Shown in pieces: positions 29,695-37,743 of a stretch of DNA of 64,000 nucleotides (position 1 is the first letter of the stretch; every line of letters starts with the position of its first letter). The notes beneath the pieces are model-generated. The model was not told the origin of the DNA and ran no database searches. It saw only the letters and a program-made list of their open reading frames with translations. The position numbers and the translations under genes are program-made. This stretch comes from Arenibacter sp. ARW7G5Y1 (GTDB lineage: Bacteria; Bacteroidota; Bacteroidia; Flavobacteriales; Flavobacteriaceae), in the NCBI RefSeq assembly GCF_003201775.1, contig NZ_QJJZ01000001.1, positions 753,233 through 817,232 of the forward strand, given 5' to 3'.

Positions 29695-29723
29695 CCATGG
29701 GACATATATTTTTTGTTCCATGG
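29695..29723 (+). terminator. Hairpin between susD and the first sulfatase
   Basis: CCATGGGACA (29695-29704) pairs with TGTTCCATGG (29714-29723), nine Watson-Crick pairs and one G-T, with a 9-nt T-rich loop. It follows susD by 20 bp and may act as a partial terminator or an RNA-processing site that sets a high susCD to enzyme ratio. It also buries the in-frame ATG at 29720. Confidence 0.5.
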
Positions 29724-29743
29724 TCTTATTTCACATGATTCTT

Positions 29744-31234
29744 ATGATAAGACAATTCTCTTATTTTGTAACTCTTTTCCTCTTGATTTTCGGAATGTAC
29801 TCTTGTAGAAATAAGGGGCAGAGAACAGGGGTGTCCAAAAAAGATAGCATTCAGGAAATGGTTGCCAAACCAAACATCATATACATATTGGCCGATGATC
29901 TGGGCTATGGTGATCTAAGTGCCTATGGGCAGCAGAAGTTCACAACTCCCAATATAGATAAGTTGGCCAGGGAGGGCATGCTATTTACCCAGCATTATTC
30001 TGGTAGTACGGTTTGTGCACCTTCCAGATCGGCATTGTTGACAGGTATGCATACAGGTCATACTTTTGTGCGCGGCAATAAGGAAATACAGCCGGAAGGG
30101 CAATACCCGATCCCTGACAATACCTTTACCTTGGCAGAGGCAATGAAAAAAGCGGGCTATGTTACTGGTGCATTTGGTAAATGGGGACTTGGTTATCCAG
30201 GTTCTGAAGGGGATCCCTTGAATCAAGGTTTTGATACTTTTTTTGGATATAATTGCCAGCGCTTGGGACATAATTATTATCCGCGCCATTTGTGGGCCAA
30301 TAGTGATTCCTTGGTATTGGAGGAAAATTCGGGAAAAGGGAAAGGTATTTATGCTCCGCAATTGATTCATGAAAAGACCTTGGATTTTATAGAATTTAAT
30401 AAGGAAAATCCATTTTTTCTTTATGTGGCATCGATTATTCCACATGCAGAACTTGCGGCGCCAGAGGAAATCTTAGAAACTTATAGAGGTAAATTTCCTC
30501 CAGAAAAAGCTTATAAAGGTGTGGATGACGGACCGGAGTACAGGAATGGCCCCTATGAATCACAGAAAGAAACCCACGCTGCCTTTGTGTCTATGGTTCA
30601 CATATTGGATAAGCAAGTAGGGGAGATCATGGCCAAATTGGAAAAGCTTGGCATAGCCGAAAATACCATTGTAATATTTACCTCGGACAATGGTCCGCAC
30701 ACTGAAGGAGGTGCCGACCCCGATTACTTTAATAGCAATGGCCCCTTTAAGGGCACCAAGAGAGACCTTTATGAAGGAGGTATAAGGGTCCCTTTAATTG
30801 TGAAATGGCCAGGGCACGTAGAACCTAATACCAGAACCGATCACGTTTCTGCATTTTGGGATGTATTTCCTACGTTTTCAAATATTGTGAATATGGAGGT
30901 TCCGCCTTCCTTGGATGGTGTTTCTTTTTTGCCTACCCTATTGGGTAACGATAAGGATCAAAAAGAACATGAATACCTGTATTGGGAATTTCATGAGAAA
31001 GGCGGTCGACAAGCAATCCGAAAAGGTAATTGGAAGGCCGTTAAGTACAATGTATTTAGTCCATCGGATGCGCCAATAGAGCTTTATGACCTTGATGCCG
31101 ATCTGGGCGAGGAGAATAATCTTGCACAAGATTATCCGAAGGTGGTAGAGGAAATGAAAAATATTTTTGAACAGGCCAGGACGCCTTCAGAAGTGTTTAC
31201 CTTTGATCAAGGCACTTATTTGAATGTCGAATAA
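29744..31234 (+). CDS. Sulfatase lipoprotein (arylsulfatase A-like), paralog 1
   Basis: A 496-residue protein when started at 29744; ATGs at 29720 and 29735 are in frame, but the first is inside a hairpin stem and the signal peptide MIRQFSYFVTLFLLIFGM fits the third best. The lipobox is GMYSC (C21). The active site is CAPSR with C91, metal sites are LADDLGYGD and FTSDNGPHTEGG, and FGKWGLG carries the conserved lysine. It is closely similar to the sulfatase at 33452 along its whole length, suggesting duplication within the locus. It would desulfate the SusCD ligand. Confidence 0.92.
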   Translation: MIRQFSYFVTLFLLIFGMYSCRNKGQRTGVSKKDSIQEMVAKPNIIYILADDLGYGDLSAYGQQKFTTPNIDKLAREGMLFTQHYSGSTVCAPSRSALLTGMHTGHTFVRGNKEIQPEGQYPIPDNTFTLAEAMKKAGYVTGAFGKWGLGYPGSEGDPLNQGFDTFFGYNCQRLGHNYYPRHLWANSDSLVLEENSGKGKGIYAPQLIHEKTLDFIEFNKENPFFLYVASIIPHAELAAPEEILETYRGKFPPEKAYKGVDDGPEYRNGPYESQKETHAAFVSMVHILDKQVGEIMAKLEKLGIAENTIVIFTSDNGPHTEGGADPDYFNSNGPFKGTKRDLYEGGIRVPLIVKWPGHVEPNTRTDHVSAFWDVFPTFSNIVNMEVPPSLDGVSFLPTLLGNDKDQKEHEYLYWEFHEKGGRQAIRKGNWKAVKYNVFSPSDAPIELYDLDADLGEENNLAQDYPKVVEEMKNIFEQARTPSEVFTFDQGTYLNVE

Positions 31235-31272
31235 AAATAGTTAGTAGTTGATTAGTTAATTTTTTATTGCAA

Positions 31273-31302
31273 AAAAGGGCTCCTATGTTTTGAAGCCCTT
31301 TT
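31273..31302 (+). terminator. Rho-independent terminator after sulfatase paralog 1
   Basis: AAAAGGGCT (31273-31281) pairs perfectly with AGCCCTTTT (31294-31302) around a 12-nt loop, and the 3' arm ends in TTTT. It is 38 bp past the stop codon, so the next sulfatase probably relies on read-through or its own promoter. Confidence 0.65.
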
Positions 31303-31410
31303 ATGTTTTACAAAAGGTTGAATGTTCAAGGTTTTTACATAATTTCAATGGTAATATTGGAACTAGTAAATGGAAATTAATACTAAAATCGTTTTCAAAA
31401 AGTATGCACA

Positions 31411-33396
31411 ATGAAACTTAATAAAATATTTACCCTAAAAGATTTAATGGTTCTGTTAATCCTTATAGGGATGACCTCTAATTCCTATCCCCAAGGAAAG
31501 GCAAAACCCAATGTTCTTTTTTTAGTGATAGAGGATACTTCTCCATATCTTTTTCCTGCCTATGGAAACACGAGTATCAAGACTCCAAATTTAGATTGGT
31601 TGGCTAAAAATGGGGTAGTATTTAACAATGCTTTTGCCAATGCCCCGTATTGTTCCCCTGCTAGGTCTACACTTATCAGTGGAACCCAGGCTACCGTGTA
31701 TGGCAATGATATCCACCGAGAAGGCCATATCCAAAAAGAACCCTATTTTTTGGTAAAAAAATTGACAGATGCGGGTTATTTTACCGTAAACAAGGGTAAA
31801 ATGGATTACAATATAACTGGTAAGAAAACCAAAGAAATTTTAAAGACCGTTTGGAGTATGAATGGGGACAATGCTAGCTATAATGACCCTACCAGGGCCG
31901 CAAAGCCCTTCTTTGGGCAATTCAATAACGTCTCTACCCATATGAGCAGAATGACAACCATTACCATTGACCGACGTTTAAAATGTGAGGTAGATCCCGG
32001 CAACGTGATTTTGCCTCCCCATGTGCCAGATCTTCCCGAAATAAGGGCGGATTATGCGCTACACCTGGAGGGCGTTCAGAATATTGATGAGTGGGTAGGC
32101 GTATTTTTGGATGATTTAAAAGAGCGTAAGCTTTTGGAAAATACCATCATTTTCTTTTTTTCAGATCATGGAGGGTGTTTGCCAAGGGGAAAGGCCTTTC
32201 CATATGATACGGGACATCGAGTGCCAATGATCGTTTATGCGCCTGAAAGATATAAAAATCAATTGCCCGTGGCTATAGGAGGGCGATCTGATAGGATGGT
32301 GAGTTTTGATGATTTTATCCCCACAGTTCTTAGTTTGGCCGGAGTTAAGCCACCAAATTATGTAACGGGTAAGCCATTTATGGGCAAATATACCGAAGAA
32401 GCCCGGGAATACGTTTATACCTTTCGGACCAATACTGAAATGCATTTTGATCCCTCTCGGGGCGTACACGATGGCGAATACCACTACATTAGAAATTACA
32501 CGCCCCACAAAATACATGCCCTAACCCAGAGTTTTCAATGGCAAATGCCGGCCCAATTGGCTTGGGATAAAAGCTATATGGCCGGTAATACATCAACCTC
32601 ACACAATTCTTATTACGAGCCTCATCCCACGGAAGCACTGTATAATTTAAAGAGTGATCCATGGGAGCAAAATAACCTTGCCGCCGAGCCTGCTTACCAG
32701 ACCAAATTGGCGGAATTAAGGGAGGCAAATAATAGATATATAAGACAGGTAAAAGATCTAGGTTTCCTTTCTTGGGAGGAACGTACTGCCCTAACTCAAC
32801 AGGGAAAGGACTTTTACAGTTGGGCTAGGGAAATCAATTATCCTTTGTCCGACTTAATTTCCTTGGCGGAAAAGGCATCCGATGGCAAAATGGAAGATTT
32901 GCCTATATTTTTGGACAACCTAAAAAGCGATAAGTCCTCCTTTCGCTTTTGGGGTATTTCCGGCTTGGCCCATTTGGCGCAAAGAGGTAAATTAAAAGCT
33001 ATTCCAAAAGAAATTAGGCCTTTATTGGATCCTAATGAAGATGAAGACGTTTCAGCTTTAGCAGCCGAAATATTGGTAAGGATGGGAGAAGAAGAGAGAG
33101 GCTTGAGGTTTCTATTGTCCAAATTCAAACCTATGGGTTTCGCCATATCATCTTTAGAGAATTTATGGGACAAAACAACTCCTATAGAAAATGAGCTTAT
33201 AAGCCTGGCCACTGAAAGCCAGGATGAAAAAACAAGACTCTTTGCCAGGAGCTTACTTATAAAACAGGGAAAAATGGGTGTAGGGGAATTGTATGGGCAA
33301 AAACAGATAGATAAGAATTACAAAACCTATCTTAATAGGGTAGATAACTACTTACAGAACCTACCTAATACCGAGGTCCTGGATAATGGGAAGTAG
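31411..33396 (+). CDS. Sulfatase (S1 family, heparan-N-sulfatase-like build) with HEAT-like tail
   Basis: A 661-residue secreted sulfatase with a Sec signal peptide. The metal-binding segment is LVIEDTSPYLFPAYG rather than the usual DD pair, and the active site is a canonical CSPAR with C81. FFFSDHGG is the second metal site. The last 150 residues form HEAT-like helices, as in the sulfatase at 7073, its closest relative in the window. Its end overlaps by 11 bp an upstream extension of the next frame, but the preferred start of that gene is 33452. It would act in the periplasm on imported oligosaccharide. Confidence 0.9.
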   Translation: MKLNKIFTLKDLMVLLILIGMTSNSYPQGKAKPNVLFLVIEDTSPYLFPAYGNTSIKTPNLDWLAKNGVVFNNAFANAPYCSPARSTLISGTQATVYGNDIHREGHIQKEPYFLVKKLTDAGYFTVNKGKMDYNITGKKTKEILKTVWSMNGDNASYNDPTRAAKPFFGQFNNVSTHMSRMTTITIDRRLKCEVDPGNVILPPHVPDLPEIRADYALHLEGVQNIDEWVGVFLDDLKERKLLENTIIFFFSDHGGCLPRGKAFPYDTGHRVPMIVYAPERYKNQLPVAIGGRSDRMVSFDDFIPTVLSLAGVKPPNYVTGKPFMGKYTEEAREYVYTFRTNTEMHFDPSRGVHDGEYHYIRNYTPHKIHALTQSFQWQMPAQLAWDKSYMAGNTSTSHNSYYEPHPTEALYNLKSDPWEQNNLAAEPAYQTKLAELREANNRYIRQVKDLGFLSWEERTALTQQGKDFYSWAREINYPLSDLISLAEKASDGKMEDLPIFLDNLKSDKSSFRFWGISGLAHLAQRGKLKAIPKEIRPLLDPNEDEDVSALAAEILVRMGEEERGLRFLLSKFKPMGFAISSLENLWDKTTPIENELISLATESQDEKTRLFARSLLIKQGKMGVGELYGQKQIDKNYKTYLNRVDNYLQNLPNTEVLDNGK

Positions 33397-33451
33397 TAAG
33401 GTTACATTAATCCTTGCAGTTTTTTTAATAATCAAATTAGTTCTAAAAATC

Positions 33452-34879
33452 ATGAAGTGTTTTACGACTATCCGAAAAAAAGTTCTTACCCAATTTCTTA
33501 TTCTACTGTTCACCCTTTACGGCAGTGCGCAAAACGCTGGAAAAATTGTTGGTGATAGCCAGAAGCCCAACATTATCTACATTCTTGCGGATGATCTTGG
33601 GTATGGCGATTTAAGTTGTTTTGGACAAAAGAAATTTTCAACACCAAACATTGATAAGTTGGCAGAACAAGGTATGATTTTTACCCAACATTATGCAGGG
33701 TCAACGGTCTGTGCCCCGTCCCGATCTTCGTTGATGACTGGGCAGCATACGGGACATACACCAATTAGAGGTAATAAAGCAGTGCCGTTGCCTGCTGAAA
33801 GTGTAACATTGGCGGAGGTCTTAAAAGAAAAAGGTTATACCACAGGTGCTTTTGGGAAATGGGGTATGGGATATGCTACCACTGAAGGGGATCCCTTAAA
33901 TCAAGGTTTTGACCATTTTTACGGCTATATCAATCAATCCTTGGCACATAATTACTACCCCTATTTTTTATGGGACGATGGTAAAAAAGTTGTTTTAGAA
34001 GGGAATAAGGGCAAAGCTACTGCAGAGTATGCTCCCAGTTTGATCCATAAAAAAGCGCTCGACTTTATTGATAGAAATAAAGACAACCCCTTTTTTCTTT
34101 ATTATCCGTCTATCATGCCGCATGCAGAACTTGTGGCACCTAGCCACTATATGGATAAGTATAAGGGAACCTTGGAGCCGGAGAGTCCGTACAAGGGAGT
34201 TGACGATGGTCCCAAATATAGAAAAGGCCCCTACGCATCCCAAGAATATCCACATGCTGCCTTTGTAGCCATGATAAATGTACTGGATGATCAGGTGGGG
34301 GAAATTATGCAGAAGGTTGGGGAGCTTGGCTTGTCCGATAATACCATAATTATTTTTACCTCGGATAACGGACCACATAAAGAAGGGGGTGCCGACCCTG
34401 ATTATTTTGATAGCAATAGCATTTATAGGGGTTACAAGAGAGATTTGTACGAGGGTGGAATTCGTGTGCCTATGATTGCCAGTTGGCCCGATAAAATTAA
34501 AAAAAACACGAAATCGGACCATATTTCCGCTTTTTGGGATGTCTTGCCTACCATGGCCGACCTTTTGGATATAAAAGTGGAATCGGAAATAGATGGAATA
34601 TCATTTTTGCCTACGTTACTGGGTAAAAAGAACCAAAAGAATCACGATTATTTGTATTGGGAATTTCATGAACGTGGCGGGAGACAAGCTTTATTGGCCG
34701 GGAATTGGAAATTAATTAGATATAATGTAAATGATGATGGAGATTATGAGCTGTACAACTTAAAAGAAGATCCCGGTGAAACCAGAAATGTCATAAAGGA
34801 CTACCCCAAAAAGGCCAAGGGACTCATTGGGGAATTAAATAAAAGTAGAACGCCTTCCAAGGAATTTCAATTTAAATAA
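33452..34879 (+). CDS. Sulfatase (arylsulfatase A-like), paralog 2
   Basis: A 475-residue secreted sulfatase. The frame is open from 33386, but a proper signal peptide starts at the ATG at 33452 (MKCFTTIRKK, then a hydrophobic core ending GSAQ). The active site is CAPSR with C87; the metal motifs LADDLGYGD and FTSDNGPHKEGG and the FGKWGMG lysine motif are nearly identical to paralog 1 at 29744. Unlike paralog 1 it has no lipobox, so the two copies may work in different compartments. The GH30 gene follows 14 bp downstream, indicating one operon. Confidence 0.92.
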   Translation: MKCFTTIRKKVLTQFLILLFTLYGSAQNAGKIVGDSQKPNIIYILADDLGYGDLSCFGQKKFSTPNIDKLAEQGMIFTQHYAGSTVCAPSRSSLMTGQHTGHTPIRGNKAVPLPAESVTLAEVLKEKGYTTGAFGKWGMGYATTEGDPLNQGFDHFYGYINQSLAHNYYPYFLWDDGKKVVLEGNKGKATAEYAPSLIHKKALDFIDRNKDNPFFLYYPSIMPHAELVAPSHYMDKYKGTLEPESPYKGVDDGPKYRKGPYASQEYPHAAFVAMINVLDDQVGEIMQKVGELGLSDNTIIIFTSDNGPHKEGGADPDYFDSNSIYRGYKRDLYEGGIRVPMIASWPDKIKKNTKSDHISAFWDVLPTMADLLDIKVESEIDGISFLPTLLGKKNQKNHDYLYWEFHERGGRQALLAGNWKLIRYNVNDDGDYELYNLKEDPGETRNVIKDYPKKAKGLIGELNKSRTPSKEFQFK

Positions 34880-34893
34880 TCGTAGATACAGGT

Positions 34894-36486
34894 ATGATCA
34901 AGAATTGGAAATTATTACCGGTTGGGCCATTCTCTAAATATTTTAAAATAAAATTCAATATTGTTTTTGCTGTCCTTACCTGCCATTTTGCTTTTTCACA
35001 GGAAAGGGAGATGGTCAAGGTGAACATTTCCACAGATAAGGAATATCAGACCATACATAACTTTGCAGCTTCCGACGCATGGGCGGCCCAGTTTACGGGC
35101 TTATGGCCAGATGATAAAAAGAACCTAATGGCCGATTGGTTGTTTAGTTTGGAAAACAATACGGATGGTTCCCCAAGAGGAATAGGACTGTCCGCCTGGC
35201 GTTTTAATATTGGGGCAGGAAGTGAGGCCCAAGGTGAAGAAAGTGGGATTAAGGATCCTTGGAGAAGGGCTGAAGGCTTTTTACAGGATAATGCAAATTA
35301 TGATTGGCACCAACAGGCGGGGCAACAATGGTTTCTTCAGGCAGCAAAAGAAAGAGGGGTAAATCAGTTCATAGCGTTTGTGAATAGTCCGCCCATACAA
35401 ATGACCAGAAACAACAAGGCACATTCCAAGGACGGATTGGCGGCTAATCTATCCTATGACAGGTATGTGGATTATGGGGTGTTCCTAGCAAATTTTCTTC
35501 ACCATTTTAGGGATAGTCTTGCCATTGATTTTGATTACATAAGTCCTTTCAACGAGCCCCAGTGGGAATGGAAAGGTGGGCAGGAAGGTTCGCCCTGGAA
35601 CAATGATGAATTGGCGAATGCCACTAGGGTAATAGATTCGATTTTTGTCACTGCAAACCTCAATTCAAAGATAGAAATCACTGAAGCCGGTCAAATCGAC
35701 TATTTAACAGGTGAAAAAGAAAAGTACCACAATAGGAGCAATCAGATTGAAACATTTTTTAATCCTGTCAGTCCCAATTATCTGGGGAATTTAAGATCCG
35801 TAGCGCTAAAGATAGCGGCACATAGTTATTTTACTACCTGGGACATTTCAAAACTTAAAAAGGAAAGGGAGCGAATAGCCAAAAAACTGGAGGAATATCC
35901 TTCCCTGGAATATTGGATGAGCGAATATTGTATTTTGGAGAACAATGAGGAGATTAAGGGAAAAGGGAGGGATTTAGGGATGAAGACGGCACTTTATGTG
36001 GCCCGTCTTATCCATGCCGATCTAACCATTGCCAATGCGAGTGCCTGGCATTGGTGGTTGGCTATGAGTCCCTACGATTTTAAGGACGGACTTATCTATG
36101 TGGATAAGGAGACTAATGACAGAGATTTTTACGACTCCAAATTGTTATGGGCCTTGGGTAATTATTCCAGGTTTATCAGGCCGGGAGCCAAAAGGGTGTC
36201 TGTTGCCTATGATAACTATAATACAGAGGAAAACCTAAAGAACGGGGTGCTGCTATCCGCCTATAAAAATACCGATGATAGTTTGGTGCTGGTTGCAATA
36301 AATCAAAGTGATGCCGTAACGGATATAAAATTGAATGTGCCCTTACCGCCCAATACCAAAATAGAGAGGTATGTTACCAGTGAATCTCACAATCTTAGTA
36401 AAATACCCAACGGTCAATTTGGTAAAGGTAAAATACAGGTCCTGGGTAAATCGCTCACCACATTTGTTTTTAATGTTGGTGAATAA
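34894..36486 (+). CDS. Secreted GH30-family glycoside hydrolase
   Basis: A 530-residue clan GH-A enzyme with a signal peptide ending at AFSQ. The acid/base glutamate is E221 in SPFNEPQWEW and the nucleophile is E344 in WMSEYC; a C-terminal beta-sandwich (about 440-530, LVLVAINQSD) completes the GH30 pattern. It resembles the endo-beta-1,6-galactanase branch (NFAASDAWAAQF, GLSAWRFNIGAGS), though subfamily assignment needs a search. With three upstream sulfatases it suggests a sulfated galactan-type or related substrate. It acts outside the cytoplasm. Confidence 0.85.
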   Translation: MIKNWKLLPVGPFSKYFKIKFNIVFAVLTCHFAFSQEREMVKVNISTDKEYQTIHNFAASDAWAAQFTGLWPDDKKNLMADWLFSLENNTDGSPRGIGLSAWRFNIGAGSEAQGEESGIKDPWRRAEGFLQDNANYDWHQQAGQQWFLQAAKERGVNQFIAFVNSPPIQMTRNNKAHSKDGLAANLSYDRYVDYGVFLANFLHHFRDSLAIDFDYISPFNEPQWEWKGGQEGSPWNNDELANATRVIDSIFVTANLNSKIEITEAGQIDYLTGEKEKYHNRSNQIETFFNPVSPNYLGNLRSVALKIAAHSYFTTWDISKLKKERERIAKKLEEYPSLEYWMSEYCILENNEEIKGKGRDLGMKTALYVARLIHADLTIANASAWHWWLAMSPYDFKDGLIYVDKETNDRDFYDSKLLWALGNYSRFIRPGAKRVSVAYDNYNTEENLKNGVLLSAYKNTDDSLVLVAINQSDAVTDIKLNVPLPPNTKIERYVTSESHNLSKIPNGQFGKGKIQVLGKSLTTFVFNVGE

Positions 36487-36525
36487 AGTGTGTAGGACTA
36501 AATTCTTAAATTAAAAAACTATATA

Positions 36526-37346
36526 ATGACTACTAAATTCATTACTCTGTTTACCTTGGTATTTGCGTTGTCATGCATTGGTCAAACTGTTAAACGGCCC
36601 AACATAGTTCTTATTTTGGTAGATGATATGGGGTTTGCCGAATTGGGATGTTATGGTAGCCCAATTATAGAAACCCCAAATCTGGATTCATTAGCTGAAA
36701 TGGTTTACGTTTTGCCCAGTTTTATAATACCGCACGTTGTTCACCATCCCGAGCATCACTTTTAACAGGTTTATATCCGCATCAAGCAGGAATGGGGTAT
36801 TTGGATCGTATGGATGTAGCGGTAGGCACACTAATTAAGGGATTGAAAGAAAGAGGTCAATTTGAAAATACACTGATTGTATTTATGTCAGATAATGGAG
36901 CTAACCCAGAGCAAGGCCCCTTTGGAAAATATAGTGGTAAAGAAATATCGGGAACTGTTGATTCTAAGGTTTATCAAGGCCAGTCATGGGCTACTTATTC
37001 CAATATTCCTTTTAGAAGATATAAACATTTTACGCATGAAGGAGGTATTTCCACTCCTCTAATTGTTCATTGGCCCAAGGGGATTTCCAAATTTAAAAAT
37101 GGCCAAGTTATTCAGAATGAATCACACATAATAGACATAATGCCAACCTTGGTAGAAATCACCAATGCCACTTATCCCTCAGAATTAAATGGGCATGTGA
37201 TACAACCAATGGAAGGAGAAAGTCTTATGCCCATTTTTAAAAGTAAATCATTTCGCAGAACAGAACCAATTTATTGGGAGCATGAGGGTAACAGGGCGGT
37301 TAGAAGTGGTCAGTGGAAAATAGTTTCGATAAACCATAAACCATAA
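36526..37346 (+). pseudogene. Broken sulfatase: frameshift plus internal deletion plus lost C-terminus
   Basis: The first 58 codons encode a signal peptide and a normal sulfatase start ([23 protein letters not shown]). At the AAA run 36698-36700 one A is missing; restoring it gives [18 protein letters not shown] in a second frame, with the active-site cysteine codon at 36738. That frame runs on to 37346 but jumps from HQAGMG straight to YLDRMDVAVG, so about 150-200 residues of the sulfatase core are absent. It then contains the second metal site FMSDNGANP and stops at VSINHKP inside the usual RSGQWKxV segment, missing the C-terminal end. The product cannot be active. Confidence 0.85.
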
Positions 37347-37349
37347 ACC
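37329..37349 (+). repeat. Three tandem ATAAACC heptamers at a gene-fusion junction
   Basis: Three exact copies of ATAAACC (37329-37335, 37336-37342, 37343-37349) lie precisely where sulfatase sequence ends and GH43-like sequence begins, and supply the stop codon of the broken sulfatase. This looks like a scar of replication slippage or end joining. Confidence 0.75.
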
Positions 37350-37640
37350 ATGGGAATTCCCTATGGAAGTAAAGCGGAAAAAGAAGCGAATATTTACTCT
37401 TACGATGTGGTGATAGCATCGGCAGACCATATTTATGGTCCATATAACGATCGTTATACAGCAGTTACGGGTGGGCGACATAACAATTTTTTTAAGGACA
37501 AAGAAGGACAATGGTGGAGTCCCATGTTCGGCAATCCCCGGGGAGACCTTTTGGATCGACCTTTTATAGCAAGACCCGCTATTGTTCCCATTATTTATAA
37601 TAAGGGGAAATTCATGGTTGATACGAACAGGAAATTATAA
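37350..37640 (+). pseudogene. C-terminal fragment of a GH43-like glycoside hydrolase
   Basis: Ninety-six codons read like the last blade of a five-bladed-propeller glycosidase: VVIASADHIYGPYNDRY, GGRHNNFFKDKEGQWW, MFGNP and ARPAIVPIIY. These match the end of GH43/GH117-like enzymes, which usually have at least 300 further residues before this point. There is no signal peptide and no catalytic aspartates, so it is a truncated remnant; the ATG at 37350 is probably fortuitous. It suggests the ancestral locus held a GH43-like enzyme downstream of the sulfatase. Confidence 0.7.
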
Positions 37641-37743
37641 ACTTCAACCTGATACAGATAAAACACCATAGTTTGCACATTATAAGCCTTGTCCTTAACT
37701 AAGGTTGCGTACAAGGACGGATTACTCCGATAATCTTACAAAA

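Noticed and set aside
36792-37346. Reading the middle of the broken sulfatase as an intact small gene
   Set aside because: The frame continues upstream to 36702 with the sulfatase active site and its ATG is internal; it is a fragment.
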